Assembly: GCF_017877135.1 (NCBI RefSeq)
Contig: NZ_JAGIPH010000009.1
Location: forward strand, 124,001-188,000
Length of the DNA stretch: 64,000 bases
Source: Neorhizobium galegae
GTDB lineage: Bacteria; Pseudomonadota; Alphaproteobacteria; Rhizobiales; Rhizobiaceae
Direction of reading: 5' to 3'
Shown piece after piece: positions 47,856 through 57,483 of the stretch. Numbering within the stretch: position 1 is the first letter of the stretch; every line of letters begins with the position of its first letter. The translations under genes and the position numbers were made by a program. The notes under the pieces were generated by a model, which was not told where the DNA came from, ran no database searches, and saw nothing but the letters and a program-made list of their open reading frames with translations.

Positions 47856-50800
47856 CGGCATCGCTTTCTTCGGCGTCGGCGGTGGACCATTCCGCCACGC
47901 GTGCCAGATGGTCGTATTCGCCGCCGAAATTGCTTTGCATGACGGGGATCAGCCGCGACGCAAAGCCGACATCGCCCTCGCGCAGACGGATGACAAAAGT
48001 GGTCAGTTGCGCAATCGAATCCTCAGCCAGGTCCAGCGCCGATTTCGGCTTGCTACGGGCGGTTTCGCGCCCGCCCTCGTTGTTGACGGTGTCGCACGTG
48101 AAACGTTCGCCGGGGCGAAGGCGCACATAAAGGAGATTGTCCGGTCTAACCGCACCGATACCCTTGAAGCCACCGGCCTGAAGTGCTGCGGCTTCAAGCG
48201 GCAATTGCGGATCAAGCAGCGCCCGGGCCTGCGCGACCGAGGGGCTAAGCCCGGTCTTGTAGTCGATGATATCGGCGGTGCCCGACCCCTTGATGTCGAT
48301 GCGGTCGGCAATGCCGGTGAGCCTGATCCCCGCCTCCGGGATTTCATAGCCGGCGGGCAGTTCCGTATAGGTGCGGCGGATGTCGGGTGCGCGCTCAGCC
48401 TCCCAGCGCAGGAAGGCGCGGGCGACTTCGCGAAAACGCGGGCGCCACACCTGATCGATGTGGATCGGCAGCGCTTCGATGAGAAACTCCTCGTCGATCA
48501 GCCGGTTCATCATCTGAAGTGCTTCCGGCGAGCCCGGAACAGGGGCAACCCGCGTGTAGCGCTCGATGATGCGGTGATAGAGCGTGCCGCGCTCGGCAAC
48601 CCCCGGATCCTCGTTGAACGGCGAAAGGGGATCAAGCTTCAGGATGCGGCGTGCATAGATCGAATAGGGGTCGCGGCGCAGCCGTCCGACTTCGCTGAAG
48701 GAATATTTCGTCGGCTGCAGTTCCGGCGGCGCCTTGGGTGCGGGCCGCCGCGCCAGCGGCTGGCGTTCGTCGGGACCGGCGCGGTCGAGAAGCTGCGCCC
48801 AGTTTCGATAGACATCGCCACGGGCGCGCAGATCTTTCGCCAGCGTCTCGCCGCAAAGCGCCAGAAGCCGCTGCAGCCAGCGCGAGGCAACGGTCGGAGC
48901 GCCGCCCTGGCGCAGCGCGCGCGTGTAGATCATGTGGCGTGTGCCGTTCGCCATCGCAAAGTCATGCGCCAGCTGGCCGATCCGCCGTTCCGGCGGCTCA
49001 AGCCCGATATCGGTCTTCATGGTGCGCGACAGGAAGGGGTTGTTGACCGACTGGCCGGGCCAGGAGCCTTCGTTCAAGCCGCCGAGAATGAGCGTATCCA
49101 CTCGTTGCAGGCGCGCCTCGAGCGTGCCGAAGATGAAGATGCGCGGATGGCTGAGCGCCCGGGGCTTGACCGCCTCGCTGGTCAGAAGCGCTGCAATGAT
49201 ATCGATCCACTGCGGCCCGTCAGCCTCTATCTGGCCGTCCGTTTCGATGATCTCGGCAAGAAGTGCTGCAAGTCTCTCGCCGGCTTCGCCGGTCCAGAGT
49301 GCCCGAAGGTCACCTTCCGGGCCGGCGGCAATGGCCTCCAGAGCCCGTCCGGTCCGTTCCGCCCAATCGGAAAGCGGCAGGCGGGCGGTGAGGCTGCGGC
49401 CATCGGCGCGTCTGGCAACGAGGGCAGAGGCGAGCGGTTCGACCGCGACAGCGATGGTTTCGGCAAAAGCCTGGGCTTCCCCGGCAGCCTCCGGCGGCAG
49501 CGACAGCCGCCATTGCGGTGCATGTCGGTCGTCCGCCTGTTCGCGCAACCGCCGTTCGAGAAGCGGCGCAAGATTTGCGATATCGGGTTCGCCGAGGCCG
49601 CCGCGCAGGGCCAGAAGTTCCAGCGCTTCGCCAGCGCGTTTGCGCTGATCGGGGCCAAGACCGAAGGCCGCAAGCGGATGCTTCATGAGCGCGGTGATGG
49701 CCACGGGATCGCCCGGCCGCAGAATGGCTTCGAGCGTCAGCGCCAGAAGCGTGCCCTGCGGCGTGGCCGACAGCGGCGTGCCGGCGGTATCGTCGGCGGT
49801 GATGCCAAAGCGGGCAAGTTCGGCCGCAACGCGACGGGCAAGCGCGCGGTCCGGCGTGATAAGAGCCGCCTGTGATTCACCGCCATCGGCACCGGGCTTT
49901 TCCAGCGCCAGCCGCAGCGCAATCGCAATGGCTGCGGCCTCCTCGCGCTCATTGGCGGTTTCGATGAGGCTGATATCGGCAAAGGCTTCGCTGATTGCTG
50001 AAAGCGGGGTTTCCTGACGCCAATGGTTCCAGCGATCGGTAGCCTCGGCGGGTGCAAGCGCCTGTGAAAGAAGCCTTGCCCGAAGCGTCAGGTCATCCGG
50101 AGCGTGCCCAAGCGGCTCCACGTCGTCGCGACGGACATTGAGCTTTTGCAGAAGCCGATGGAGGCCGTATTGCGGATGACTGCGGCCTGAAGGGTCCGGG
50201 CGGGTGCCGGGCATCTGCTCGCCCAGCATCTGCCACTGGTCGTCCGGCATGAACAGATCGAGCCCCGGCAGAACAATGGCGCCGTTCGGCAGGTTAGCGA
50301 TGGCGGCAATCAGATTGGCAGCGGCCGGAACCGAGCCGGTGGAGCCGGCGACGATCACCGGTCCGTCATGCTGGCGTTCGCCGATGCGGCGCGCCTCGCC
50401 ATTCAGAATGGCTGCCTTGTGGCGGGCGGGGGAGGAGCGGCGCAGCTCTTCCAGCCGCGCGGGCCAGAAACTGCTGGCGATTTTCAAAAATTCCGCCGTC
50501 AGCTGCCACCAGAGCGAATGATCACCGGTATCCAGCCGCTCGAGATCCGACCAGTCGCGTTCTTCGGTTTCGATGGCGTCGATCAATTCGGCAAGCGCCC
50601 GGGCAAGCCAGATGGCATCTGCCGGACTTGCGGGCGCGACAAGCGGGGATTCCTGGTGAACGTCGAGAATGGCGCGGGGGAGGGCGTTGCGCCAGGCAAG
50701 GATCAGGCGGCCCAGCTCCAGCAGCCGGGCCGTGCTGGAGATCGGCATGGCCAGATCCATCTCCTCGGGCGCCACCAGATCGAAGAAGCCGGCATCGTCA

Positions 50801-51057
50801 TCGGTTTCGCCCAAGGGCCGGATGAGCGGCAGGATGGCCGATCGGCCGCCCAGGAGATCGACGAATTCGGAGCGCAGCACGCGCGCGGCGCGGCGCGTCG
50901 GCACGTAGATGGTGACCTTGGAGAGAGACAGCGGGTCGTCCGGCGCATAGCGGAAGGAGGGAAGGAGCCGACCATCGCAAAGGCTTTCCGCCACCGTGCG
51001 CAGGAAGGGGACCGCCGCCGGCACCGTCAGGATGCGTTTTTGCCCGCGCGCGCTCAT
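47848..51057 (-). CDS. addB: Double-strand break repair protein AddB
   Basis: 1069-residue partner of AddA, of the alphaproteobacterial AddB type. The N terminus (RILTVPAAVPFLRTVAESL) is an inactivated helicase-like domain without a Walker A motif, as reported for this group. The C terminus is a RecB-family nuclease with GIADRIDIKGSGTADIIDYKTG. LGGLNEGSWPG and LSRTMKTDIGLEPPERRIGQ are AddB signatures. It overlaps the preceding nucleotidyltransferase (ATGA) and addA, so it is embedded in the divL to addA transcription unit. Confidence 0.93.
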   Translation of the reverse strand: MSARGQKRILTVPAAVPFLRTVAESLCDGRLLPSFRYAPDDPLSLSKVTIYVPTRRAARVLRSEFVDLLGGRSAILPLIRPLGETDDDAGFFDLVAPEEMDLAMPISSTARLLELGRLILAWRNALPRAILDVHQESPLVAPASPADAIWLARALAELIDAIETEERDWSDLERLDTGDHSLWWQLTAEFLKIASSFWPARLEELRRSSPARHKAAILNGEARRIGERQHDGPVIVAGSTGSVPAAANLIAAIANLPNGAIVLPGLDLFMPDDQWQMLGEQMPGTRPDPSGRSHPQYGLHRLLQKLNVRRDDVEPLGHAPDDLTLRARLLSQALAPAEATDRWNHWRQETPLSAISEAFADISLIETANEREEAAAIAIALRLALEKPGADGGESQAALITPDRALARRVAAELARFGITADDTAGTPLSATPQGTLLALTLEAILRPGDPVAITALMKHPLAAFGLGPDQRKRAGEALELLALRGGLGEPDIANLAPLLERRLREQADDRHAPQWRLSLPPEAAGEAQAFAETIAVAVEPLASALVARRADGRSLTARLPLSDWAERTGRALEAIAAGPEGDLRALWTGEAGERLAALLAEIIETDGQIEADGPQWIDIIAALLTSEAVKPRALSHPRIFIFGTLEARLQRVDTLILGGLNEGSWPGQSVNNPFLSRTMKTDIGLEPPERRIGQLAHDFAMANGTRHMIYTRALRQGGAPTVASRWLQRLLALCGETLAKDLRARGDVYRNWAQLLDRAGPDERQPLARRPAPKAPPELQPTKYSFSEVGRLRRDPYSIYARRILKLDPLSPFNEDPGVAERGTLYHRIIERYTRVAPVPGSPEALQMMNRLIDEEFLIEALPIHIDQVWRPRFREVARAFLRWEAERAPDIRRTYTELPAGYEIPEAGIRLTGIADRIDIKGSGTADIIDYKTGLSPSVAQARALLDPQLPLEAAALQAGGFKGIGAVRPDNLLYVRLRPGERFTCDTVNNEGGRETARSKPKSALDLAEDSIAQLTTFVIRLREGDVGFASRLIPVMQSNFGGEYDHLARVAEWSTADAEESDADE

Positions 51058-51791
51058 TCTCCGCCCGTTGGCGCTGCATTTTTCAGGAAGGCCTCGGCTT
51101 CCTCCAGCCCCTCCGGCGATCCGACCGTGATCCAGTCGCCGTGAAGATCTTTGCCGTAAAGGCGATTGCGGGCAATTGCCTTGTCGAAACAGAGGTTGAG
51201 GTTGAAGGCATCCTCGGGCGCATCGGCGAAGAAGGCGGTGTCGACGGCGAAGGCGCCGGCATAGACCACCGGATGGGTATCGCCCTCCCGGTAGCGCGTC
51301 AGGCTGCCTTGCACATCCTTATGAAAATCGCGCGTGCCGTTGTGGCCGATTGTCCGATCCATCGGCGCACAGAGCATCAGCATGTCCATCGTAGCCGGAT
51401 CAAAGGCATTGACCAGACGGACGAGGTTGGACGCTTCATCGGCCGGTTCGTTGACCCAGAAGAGATCGGCATTCATCACCAGGACCGGCCCCGGCGGCAG
51501 AAGGGCCAAGCCCTTCACCAGTCCGCCGCCATTGTTCATCAGCCGCTGCCGTTCGTCGGAAACGAGGATATCGAGATCCTTGCGGGCAGCCAGATAGGCT
51601 TCCATCTGGTCGGCATGGTGATGGACGTTGATGGCGAGCCTTTTCACGCCGCACTCCACCAGAAGATCAAGCACGTAGTCCAGCATCGGGCGCCCGCCCA
51701 CCGGCACAAGCGGTTTTGGCGTGAGGTCGGTCAAGGGACGAAGGCGGGTGCCGAGCCCTGCGGCCAACACCATGGCGTTCTCGATGATCAT
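51054..51791 (-). CDS. murU: Nucleotidyltransferase, MurU-like (N-acetylmuramate-1-phosphate uridylyltransferase candidate)
   Basis: 245-residue sugar-1-phosphate nucleotidyltransferase: LAAGLGTRLRPLTDLTPKPL (8-27) is the NTP-binding loop, followed by VGGRPMLDYVLDLL, NNGGGLVKGL and VMNADLFWV. In Pseudomonas, MurU makes UDP-MurNAc from MurNAc-1-phosphate supplied by the AmgK kinase, bypassing fosfomycin-sensitive synthesis. Here an AmgK-like kinase is encoded seven bases upstream as part of a TsaE fusion, which supports MurU over a mannose-1-phosphate guanylyltransferase; substrate proof is lacking. It overlaps addB by ATGA. Confidence 0.75.
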   Translation of the reverse strand: MIIENAMVLAAGLGTRLRPLTDLTPKPLVPVGGRPMLDYVLDLLVECGVKRLAINVHHHADQMEAYLAARKDLDILVSDERQRLMNNGGGLVKGLALLPPGPVLVMNADLFWVNEPADEASNLVRLVNAFDPATMDMLMLCAPMDRTIGHNGTRDFHKDVQGSLTRYREGDTHPVVYAGAFAVDTAFFADAPEDAFNLNLCFDKAIARNRLYGKDLHGDWITVGSPEGLEEAEAFLKNAAPTGGE

Positions 51792-51798
51792 CCGGAAC

Positions 51799-53313
51799 CT
51801 ATGAGTGTCTGAAATCTATCCGAGCTTCTGCCATCCAATCGCGCAAGGGCGCAAGCACCGGATGTTGCAGGGCGGATGCGAGATAGGCAAGCGTGCGCGG
51901 CATGTGCTTCATGTATCCGGGCTTGCCATCGCGATCTTTCAGCCGCACCCAGAGGCCGGCAAGCTTGCAATTGCGTTGCGCCGCCATGATGGCGAAGGCT
52001 TCTCGAAAAGATTCTTCGTCAAATTTGCCGTGCTGGCGGCGAAGCGCAAGGTAATGCTGCAGAAGTTCGTCGCCAAGGGCTGGCGGAATGGTGACGCGCG
52101 CATCCTGCACCAGTGAGGCCACGTCATAGGCCGTCGGGCCGATCATGGCATCCTGGAAATCGATGAGGCCGACGCGCTGCAGGCCCTGCTCGGCCTCGCG
52201 CCAGATCAGGTTGGGCGAATGCATGTCGCGCAGCAGCAAGTGGTGTTCGCTGGTCTTGAGTTTTTCGATCAGGCCATCCCACACCGCACCATAGCTCAAC
52301 CGTTCCGCCTCGCTGACGGTGCCGCCTTTGCGCTGCCACGGCAGATACCAGTCGAGGATCAGCCGTGTCTCGATCTTCATCGCGACGGGATCGAAATCCG
52401 GCACCCGGTGCGTATGGTCGGGCGTGACCGCAAGGTCCCGCTGCAGCGGGCTTTGATGGAGATGCGCAAGGCAGGCCACGCTCTCGCGGTAGCGCTGCGC
52501 AATGGGCGCACCGTCCGCATCCAGCACGCCATCAAATCCCAGATGCTCGATCAGCAGGAGACCGGCTGCATAATCGACCGCCAGGATTTGCGGCGCGGCA
52601 AGGCCGAGATGGCGCAGATATTCGGCAATTGCGACGAAGGGATAGGCGTCCTCGGCCAGATGCGCCACCTTCGGATAGGCCTTTCCATCCAGCACCGGCG
52701 GGCCTTCCGGACGAAGCGGCCAGTCCATCAGGATAATGAGCTTGCCGTCGCTGTCGGTAATCATTTCATAGGCGCGCAGCGACGCATCGCCGGTGAGGAA
52801 ACGGCGGCGGGCCTCGCCATGGCCGTTGTCCCGCAGGAAGGCGCGGATGGCGAGCACGCGGCGGATGCGATCGAGCGCGGGCTTAGGCCCGTGGATTTCT
52901 GCCCGGCGGCTGTCGCCATCATGGACGAGGGTGAGGCGGATACGGCTTCCCGGCAGCTCCGCATCGGCCATTTCCGGCCATTCGACGAGGCAGATACCGT
53001 CGTTCAGCGCTTCATCGAAGCCGAGTTCGTCGAGTTCCGACCCGTCGGCCAGCCGGTAGAGATCGAAATGCGCGACAGGAATGCGCAGGTCATAGGCCTG
53101 CACCAGGGTGAAGGTCGGGCTTGGCACTTCCAGATCGTCATCGTCTGCCATGGCGCGCAGAAAGGCGCGCGCCAGCGTCGACTTGCCGGCGCCGAGATCG
53201 CCGGAGAGCGCCAGGCAATCGCCGGCCTTCAGCGCAAGAGCCAGGTCTTCCCCGAGACGGATCGTATCCGCCTCGCCTGAAAGCGCAAGCTGGAGAGGGG
53301 TTTCGTCGTTCAT
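51799..53313 (-). CDS. tsaE: Fusion: TsaE (t6A ATPase) plus AmgK-like sugar kinase
   Basis: 504 residues with two domains. Residues 1-150 are TsaE, the P-loop ATPase needed for threonylcarbamoylation of A37 in ANN-decoding tRNAs: GDLGAGKST (38-46), PSPTFTLVQAY (64-74), HFDLYRL, and LVEWPEMA. Residues about 165-504 are an aminoglycoside-phosphotransferase-fold kinase resembling AmgK (anomeric MurNAc/GlcNAc kinase): TGDASLRAYE (174-183), LRDMHSPNLI (361-370, catalytic loop) and LIDFQDAMIGPTAYD (383-397). The fusion is known in Rhizobiales. ATG 53313 overlaps the divL stop. The murU-like gene follows after seven bases. Confidence 0.9.
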   Translation of the reverse strand: MNDETPLQLALSGEADTIRLGEDLALALKAGDCLALSGDLGAGKSTLARAFLRAMADDDDLEVPSPTFTLVQAYDLRIPVAHFDLYRLADGSELDELGFDEALNDGICLVEWPEMADAELPGSRIRLTLVHDGDSRRAEIHGPKPALDRIRRVLAIRAFLRDNGHGEARRRFLTGDASLRAYEMITDSDGKLIILMDWPLRPEGPPVLDGKAYPKVAHLAEDAYPFVAIAEYLRHLGLAAPQILAVDYAAGLLLIEHLGFDGVLDADGAPIAQRYRESVACLAHLHQSPLQRDLAVTPDHTHRVPDFDPVAMKIETRLILDWYLPWQRKGGTVSEAERLSYGAVWDGLIEKLKTSEHHLLLRDMHSPNLIWREAEQGLQRVGLIDFQDAMIGPTAYDVASLVQDARVTIPPALGDELLQHYLALRRQHGKFDEESFREAFAIMAAQRNCKLAGLWVRLKDRDGKPGYMKHMPRTLAYLASALQHPVLAPLRDWMAEARIDFRHS

Positions 53314-55889
53314 TCGGCGGCAATGGACCGGGCGTTGATGGCGCTCGGAATACGGCAGGTGACGGTTGTACCTTCGCCCGTGCGGCTGTCGATCTTCACG
53401 TCGCCATGATGCAGCGTCACGAAGCTTTCGACAATCGAAAGGCCAAGGCCCGCGCCGCTCTTCTTGCCACCCTTGCCGCTGGAGAAGCGGTCAAACACCG
53501 TCTTCAGCATGTCTTCGCTCATGCCGGGACCATGGTCGGCGACGGAGAAGAAGAAGTCGGACCCCTTGCGCCAGCTGCTCAGGGTGACCGTCGAGCCTTC
53601 CGGGGCAAAATTGGCAGCATTGGTGATCAGCTTGATCAGGATCTGCTTCAGCCGCTGCTGGTCTGCCACGATCGTGCCGAGGTTCTTGGCCGCGATGATT
53701 TCCAGCGTCACGGCATTTTCGTAAAGCCGGTCGGAGATCTGCATGGCCACGTCGTCCAACAGATCGTCGATGTCCATCTCGGTATAGTTCAGCTCCATGA
53801 TACCGGCATCGACTGTTGCCAGATCGAGGATGTCGTTGACGATGGTCAGAAGAACCGCCGAGGAGGTGGAGATGTGGTCGACATACTCCGCCTGGCGCTC
53901 GTTGAGCGGCCCGATGCCCGGCGTCTTCAACAGGTCTGTGAAACCGATGATGTTGGTGAGCGGCGAGCGCAGTTCATAGGACACGTGCTGGACGAAATCA
54001 TTCTTCAACTCGTCTGCCTTGCGCAGCGCTTCGTTCTTTTCCTTCAGCGCCCGCTCGGCGCGCGCACTGTCGGTCATGTTGACGAAGGTCAGCATGGTCT
54101 GGGCATTGGGCAGCGGAATGAGGGCGTAATCGAGCACGATGCCGGAGAACAGCTCGAACGTTCCCTGCAGCGAGGGGCGCTCGTCATCGAAATTGGTCAG
54201 CATCTGGCCAAACAGCCGCCAGCCGTCCGGCTTGTCATATTCCATGGCACAGGCCGCTTCGATCGCCTTGATATGGGTGTTTGGCTTGGTTTGCTCGTCG
54301 GTAATGCCCCAGATGGCGCGGAAGGCCGGGTTGGACAGGCGGATGCGTCCGTCCGGCCCGAAAACGGCAACGCCTTCGGCCAGATGGTCGATGGTTTCAC
54401 CCTGCACCTTGACCAGCGTGTTGTAGCGGGTCTCCAGATCCACCTGCTCGGTGAGGTTCTCGAACACCCAGGTCACGCCGCCCTGCGGATGGGCGGTGGC
54501 GATCACCTGCAGCGTCTGCGCGTTGGGCAGGTGCCAGCGGTTTGTCTGGGTTTCGAGCGACCGGTAGACGGAGAGCACGCTTTCCTTCCAGTTGCGCCAG
54601 TTGAGCTGTTCAGGCAGCTTGTTCTGGCTGCGCAATCGGTCGAGCAGTTCATTGTGGTCCGGGCGGCTTTCGAGGAAGCCGAGATCGAGATCCCAAAGGC
54701 GGGCAAAGGCCTGGTTATAGAACTGCAGTCGCTGGTCGCGGTCGAATATGGCAACCGGCGTTGCAAGGTGATTGAGCGTCTCGGCATGGCTTTTCAGCGT
54801 GCGGCTGAGCTCGGCGCGGATCGCATCCGCTTCCGAGACGTCAATCGCCATGCCGGCGGATCCACCCTTGCCGACCACGTTCACCACGTCAAAGACGCTG
54901 CGATTGCCGCGCACCACGGTGGACACCCGCTCATGGAAGGGCGAGGTGGCGGTTGCCGTGGCGCGGATCTTTTCGCGCGCGATGGTGCCGAGAAATTCGC
55001 GGCCCTCCTCAAGAGCCTGCTCCGGGTTCGAGGCTTCCACAGCCTCGCCATAGGCATGATTGACCCAGGTGAGATTGCCGTCGTGATCGCGGTGCCACAC
55101 CGGCTGCTCCAGCGCATCGAGAAGCGACTGGAACAGGCCCATGGAGGTGACAAGGCGCTCCCGCTCGATCTTCAACTCGGCAAGTTCGGCGCGAAGATTG
55201 TTCAGCGCAATGAAGCGGATGAAGGCCTTGCCGCCGGAGACGCGACCCTGCACTTCCAGAATTTCATCGCGCTGCGTCTCTACCACCATTTCGAAACTGC
55301 GGGCATGGCCGCGCAGCAATTCGATGGCGCGCTCAAGCTCTGCGGCCGAATGAGGCCGCATCCACTTGCCGAAGGCTAAGAATTCGCGGTCTTCCTGCGG
55401 TGCGCCGGTTTCCGCCGGCAGCTGGCCTAGGAATTCCGGGCGCGAAGGACCTGCTTCCCAGATGACGATCCGGCGGTTCTTGTCGGCAATCAGCGCCTCG
55501 TATTTCGAGATACGCTGGTTGGCCTCCGAGAGCGCGCTGCGCATGTCCTCGCTCTCGGCCTCGAGATTGCCGCGCTGGCGCACCAGCCAGATGGTGGAAA
55601 GAAGGGCAGCCGCAATCGCACCGATGGCCAGCGACGAAAAGATCACCTCGGAGGAGGTGAACAGCCGCGTGGCGCCATAGGCTGCGTCCTGTGCGAGAGC
55701 CGCCCCGGCAAAGCCGGACAGCGCCGTGCCCGCAAGGGCCGTCCGCACCAGAGGGTACAGCCGGTTCAAGCGAAAGCGCCCGGCTTTCGCCAGGCCCTCA
55801 GCCTTCAGAATCTGTGTGGATGCCGGTGCCTCGTCGCAACCAACATCCTTTGGAGCCCCCGCAAGAGGAGCTTTGAAATGTACCGCCAT
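53310..55889 (-). CDS. divL: Cell-cycle histidine-kinase homologue DivL (tyrosine in H-box)
   Basis: 859-residue membrane-bound sensor protein. Residues 43-66 and 79-103 are hydrophobic segments, followed by a helical linker, three or four PAS-like domains (about 250-600) and a HisKA/HATPase module. The phospho-acceptor box reads QHVSYELRSPLTNIIGF with Tyr638 where histidine kinases have His; this is the hallmark of DivL, which in Caulobacter controls CckA and hence CtrA. The ATPase is intact (N757, DHGPGM 785-790, GAGLGLS 812-818). The start at 55889 was chosen for the GGAG about ten bases upstream; ATGs at 55910 and 55919 are alternatives. It is coupled to tsaE. Confidence 0.88.
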   Translation of the reverse strand: MAVHFKAPLAGAPKDVGCDEAPASTQILKAEGLAKAGRFRLNRLYPLVRTALAGTALSGFAGAALAQDAAYGATRLFTSSEVIFSSLAIGAIAAALLSTIWLVRQRGNLEAESEDMRSALSEANQRISKYEALIADKNRRIVIWEAGPSRPEFLGQLPAETGAPQEDREFLAFGKWMRPHSAAELERAIELLRGHARSFEMVVETQRDEILEVQGRVSGGKAFIRFIALNNLRAELAELKIERERLVTSMGLFQSLLDALEQPVWHRDHDGNLTWVNHAYGEAVEASNPEQALEEGREFLGTIAREKIRATATATSPFHERVSTVVRGNRSVFDVVNVVGKGGSAGMAIDVSEADAIRAELSRTLKSHAETLNHLATPVAIFDRDQRLQFYNQAFARLWDLDLGFLESRPDHNELLDRLRSQNKLPEQLNWRNWKESVLSVYRSLETQTNRWHLPNAQTLQVIATAHPQGGVTWVFENLTEQVDLETRYNTLVKVQGETIDHLAEGVAVFGPDGRIRLSNPAFRAIWGITDEQTKPNTHIKAIEAACAMEYDKPDGWRLFGQMLTNFDDERPSLQGTFELFSGIVLDYALIPLPNAQTMLTFVNMTDSARAERALKEKNEALRKADELKNDFVQHVSYELRSPLTNIIGFTDLLKTPGIGPLNERQAEYVDHISTSSAVLLTIVNDILDLATVDAGIMELNYTEMDIDDLLDDVAMQISDRLYENAVTLEIIAAKNLGTIVADQQRLKQILIKLITNAANFAPEGSTVTLSSWRKGSDFFFSVADHGPGMSEDMLKTVFDRFSSGKGGKKSGAGLGLSIVESFVTLHHGDVKIDSRTGEGTTVTCRIPSAINARSIAAE

Positions 55890-56017
55890 TCGGGTCTGTC
55901 TCCGTCCCATGTGCCGCATCGCCGACAAGACATCCCAGTCCGCGCGACACGAAACAGGCGCGCGAATCAAGTCTCACAACAATATCTGCTTCAGGAATCC
56001 GGGCAAAGGGTGGCGGC

Positions 56018-56053
56018 AAAAAAAGAAGCCGCGCATTTGTCAAGTGCGCGGCT
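56018..56053 (-). terminator. Rho-independent terminator of ahcY
   Basis: On the minus strand AGCCGCGCA (56053-56045) pairs with TGCGCGGCT (56035-56027), followed by TTCTTTTTTTT. It separates ahcY from divL. Confidence 0.85.
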
Positions 56054-56082
56054 ACCATATCTTGTGGATATTTTAGTGAGAA

Positions 56083-57483
56083 TTAGTACCTGTAGTGGTC
56101 TGCCTTGAACGGGCCCTGCTGGGAGACGCCGATATAGGCCGCCTGCTCGCTGGAGAGCTCGGTCAGCTTCACGCCGAGCTTTGCCAGATGCAGGCGCGCG
56201 ACCTTCTCATCGAGATGCTTGGGCAGGATGTAGACGCCCGGCTTGTACTCGCCAGGCTTGGTGAACAGCTCGATCTGGCCGAGCACCTGGTTGGTAAACG
56301 AGGCCGACATGACGAACGACGGATGGCCGGTGGCGTTGCCGAGGTTCAGCAGGCGGCCTTCCGACAGGATGATCATGCGGTTGCCCTTCGGGAACTCGAT
56401 CATGTCCACCTGCGGCTTGATGTTCGTCCACTTGAGGTTCTTCAGCGCGGCAACCTGGATCTCGTTGTCGAAGTGGCCGATATTGCCGACGATCGCCATG
56501 TCCTTCATCTCGCGCATATGCTCGATGCGGATGACGTCCTTGTTGCCGGTGGTGGTGATGAAGATATCGGCAGACGAGACGACGTCTTCGAGCTGCACCA
56601 CTTCAAAACCGTCCATGGCGGCCTGCAGGGCGCAGATCGGATCGACTTCCGTCACCTTGACGCGGGCGCCAGCTCCGGCCAGCGAAGCGGCCGAACCCTT
56701 GCCCACGTCGCCGTAACCGCAGACGACGGCAACCTTGCCGGCCATCATCACGTCGGTGGCGCGACGGATGCCATCGACCAGCGATTCCTTGCAGCCGTAC
56801 TTGTTGTCGAACTTCGACTTGGTGACGCTGTCGTTGACGTTGATGGCCGGGAAGGGCAGCAAGCCCTTCTTGGCAAGCTCATACAGGCGATGAACGCCTG
56901 TGGTGGTTTCTTCGGTAACGCCCTTGATCGCGTCGCGCTGCTTGGTGAACCAGCCCGGCGAAGCCTTCAGGCGCTTCTTGATCTGCGCGAACAGGATTTC
57001 TTCCTCTTCCGAGCCCGGAACAGACAGAACATCCTCGCCCGCTTCGGCGCGTGCGCCAAGCAGGATGTACATGGTGGCATCGCCGCCATCATCGAGGATC
57101 ATGTTGGAGGTGCCGCCATCGGTCCACTGGAAGATGCGGTCGGTGTAATCCCAGTATTCGGTCAGGCTCTCGCCCTTGACGGCGAAAACCGGGATGCCGG
57201 CAGCCGCAATGGCAGCGGCGGCGTGATCCTGGGTGGAAAAAATGTTGCAGGAGGCCCAGCGCACGTCGGCGCCCAGAACCTTCAGCGTCTCGATCAGAAC
57301 GGCGGTCTGGATCGTCATGTGCAGCGAGCCGGAAATGCGTGCGCCGGACAGAGGCTTGGATGTACCAAACTCCTCGCGGCAGGACATCAGGCCCGGCATT
57401 TCGGTTTCGGCAATGTCGAGTTCCTTGCGCCCGTAATCGGCAAGCGCGATGTCGGCGACGATGTAATCTTTCTCAATGCTCAT
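56083..57483 (-). CDS. ahcY: Adenosylhomocysteinase
   Basis: 466-residue NAD-dependent hydrolase that splits S-adenosylhomocysteine to adenosine and homocysteine, relieving product inhibition of methyltransferases. MPGLMSCREEFG, NIFSTQDHAAAAIA, NVNDSVTKSKFDNKYGCKES, CGYGDVGKGSAASLAGAGA (NAD fold) and the C-terminal DHYRY are diagnostic. The roughly 40-residue insertion (GARAEAGEDVLSVPGSEEEE) is typical of proteobacterial enzymes. It has its own terminator and a 144-base leader region with a 20-bp palindrome and a hairpin, suggesting independent control. Confidence 0.96.
   Translation of the reverse strand: MSIEKDYIVADIALADYGRKELDIAETEMPGLMSCREEFGTSKPLSGARISGSLHMTIQTAVLIETLKVLGADVRWASCNIFSTQDHAAAAIAAAGIPVFAVKGESLTEYWDYTDRIFQWTDGGTSNMILDDGGDATMYILLGARAEAGEDVLSVPGSEEEEILFAQIKKRLKASPGWFTKQRDAIKGVTEETTTGVHRLYELAKKGLLPFPAINVNDSVTKSKFDNKYGCKESLVDGIRRATDVMMAGKVAVVCGYGDVGKGSAASLAGAGARVKVTEVDPICALQAAMDGFEVVQLEDVVSSADIFITTTGNKDVIRIEHMREMKDMAIVGNIGHFDNEIQVAALKNLKWTNIKPQVDMIEFPKGNRMIILSEGRLLNLGNATGHPSFVMSASFTNQVLGQIELFTKPGEYKPGVYILPKHLDEKVARLHLAKLGVKLTELSSEQAAYIGVSQQGPFKADHYRY

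Noticed and set aside
48090..48105. GCACGTGAAACG in addB as another parS
   Set aside because: Three mismatches including position 5 of the essential TTCACGTGAA core; likely coding coincidence.
53121..55379. A 752-residue open frame antisense to divL and tsaE
   Set aside because: It crosses two genuine genes and contains no motif; a codon-bias artefact of high-GC third positions.
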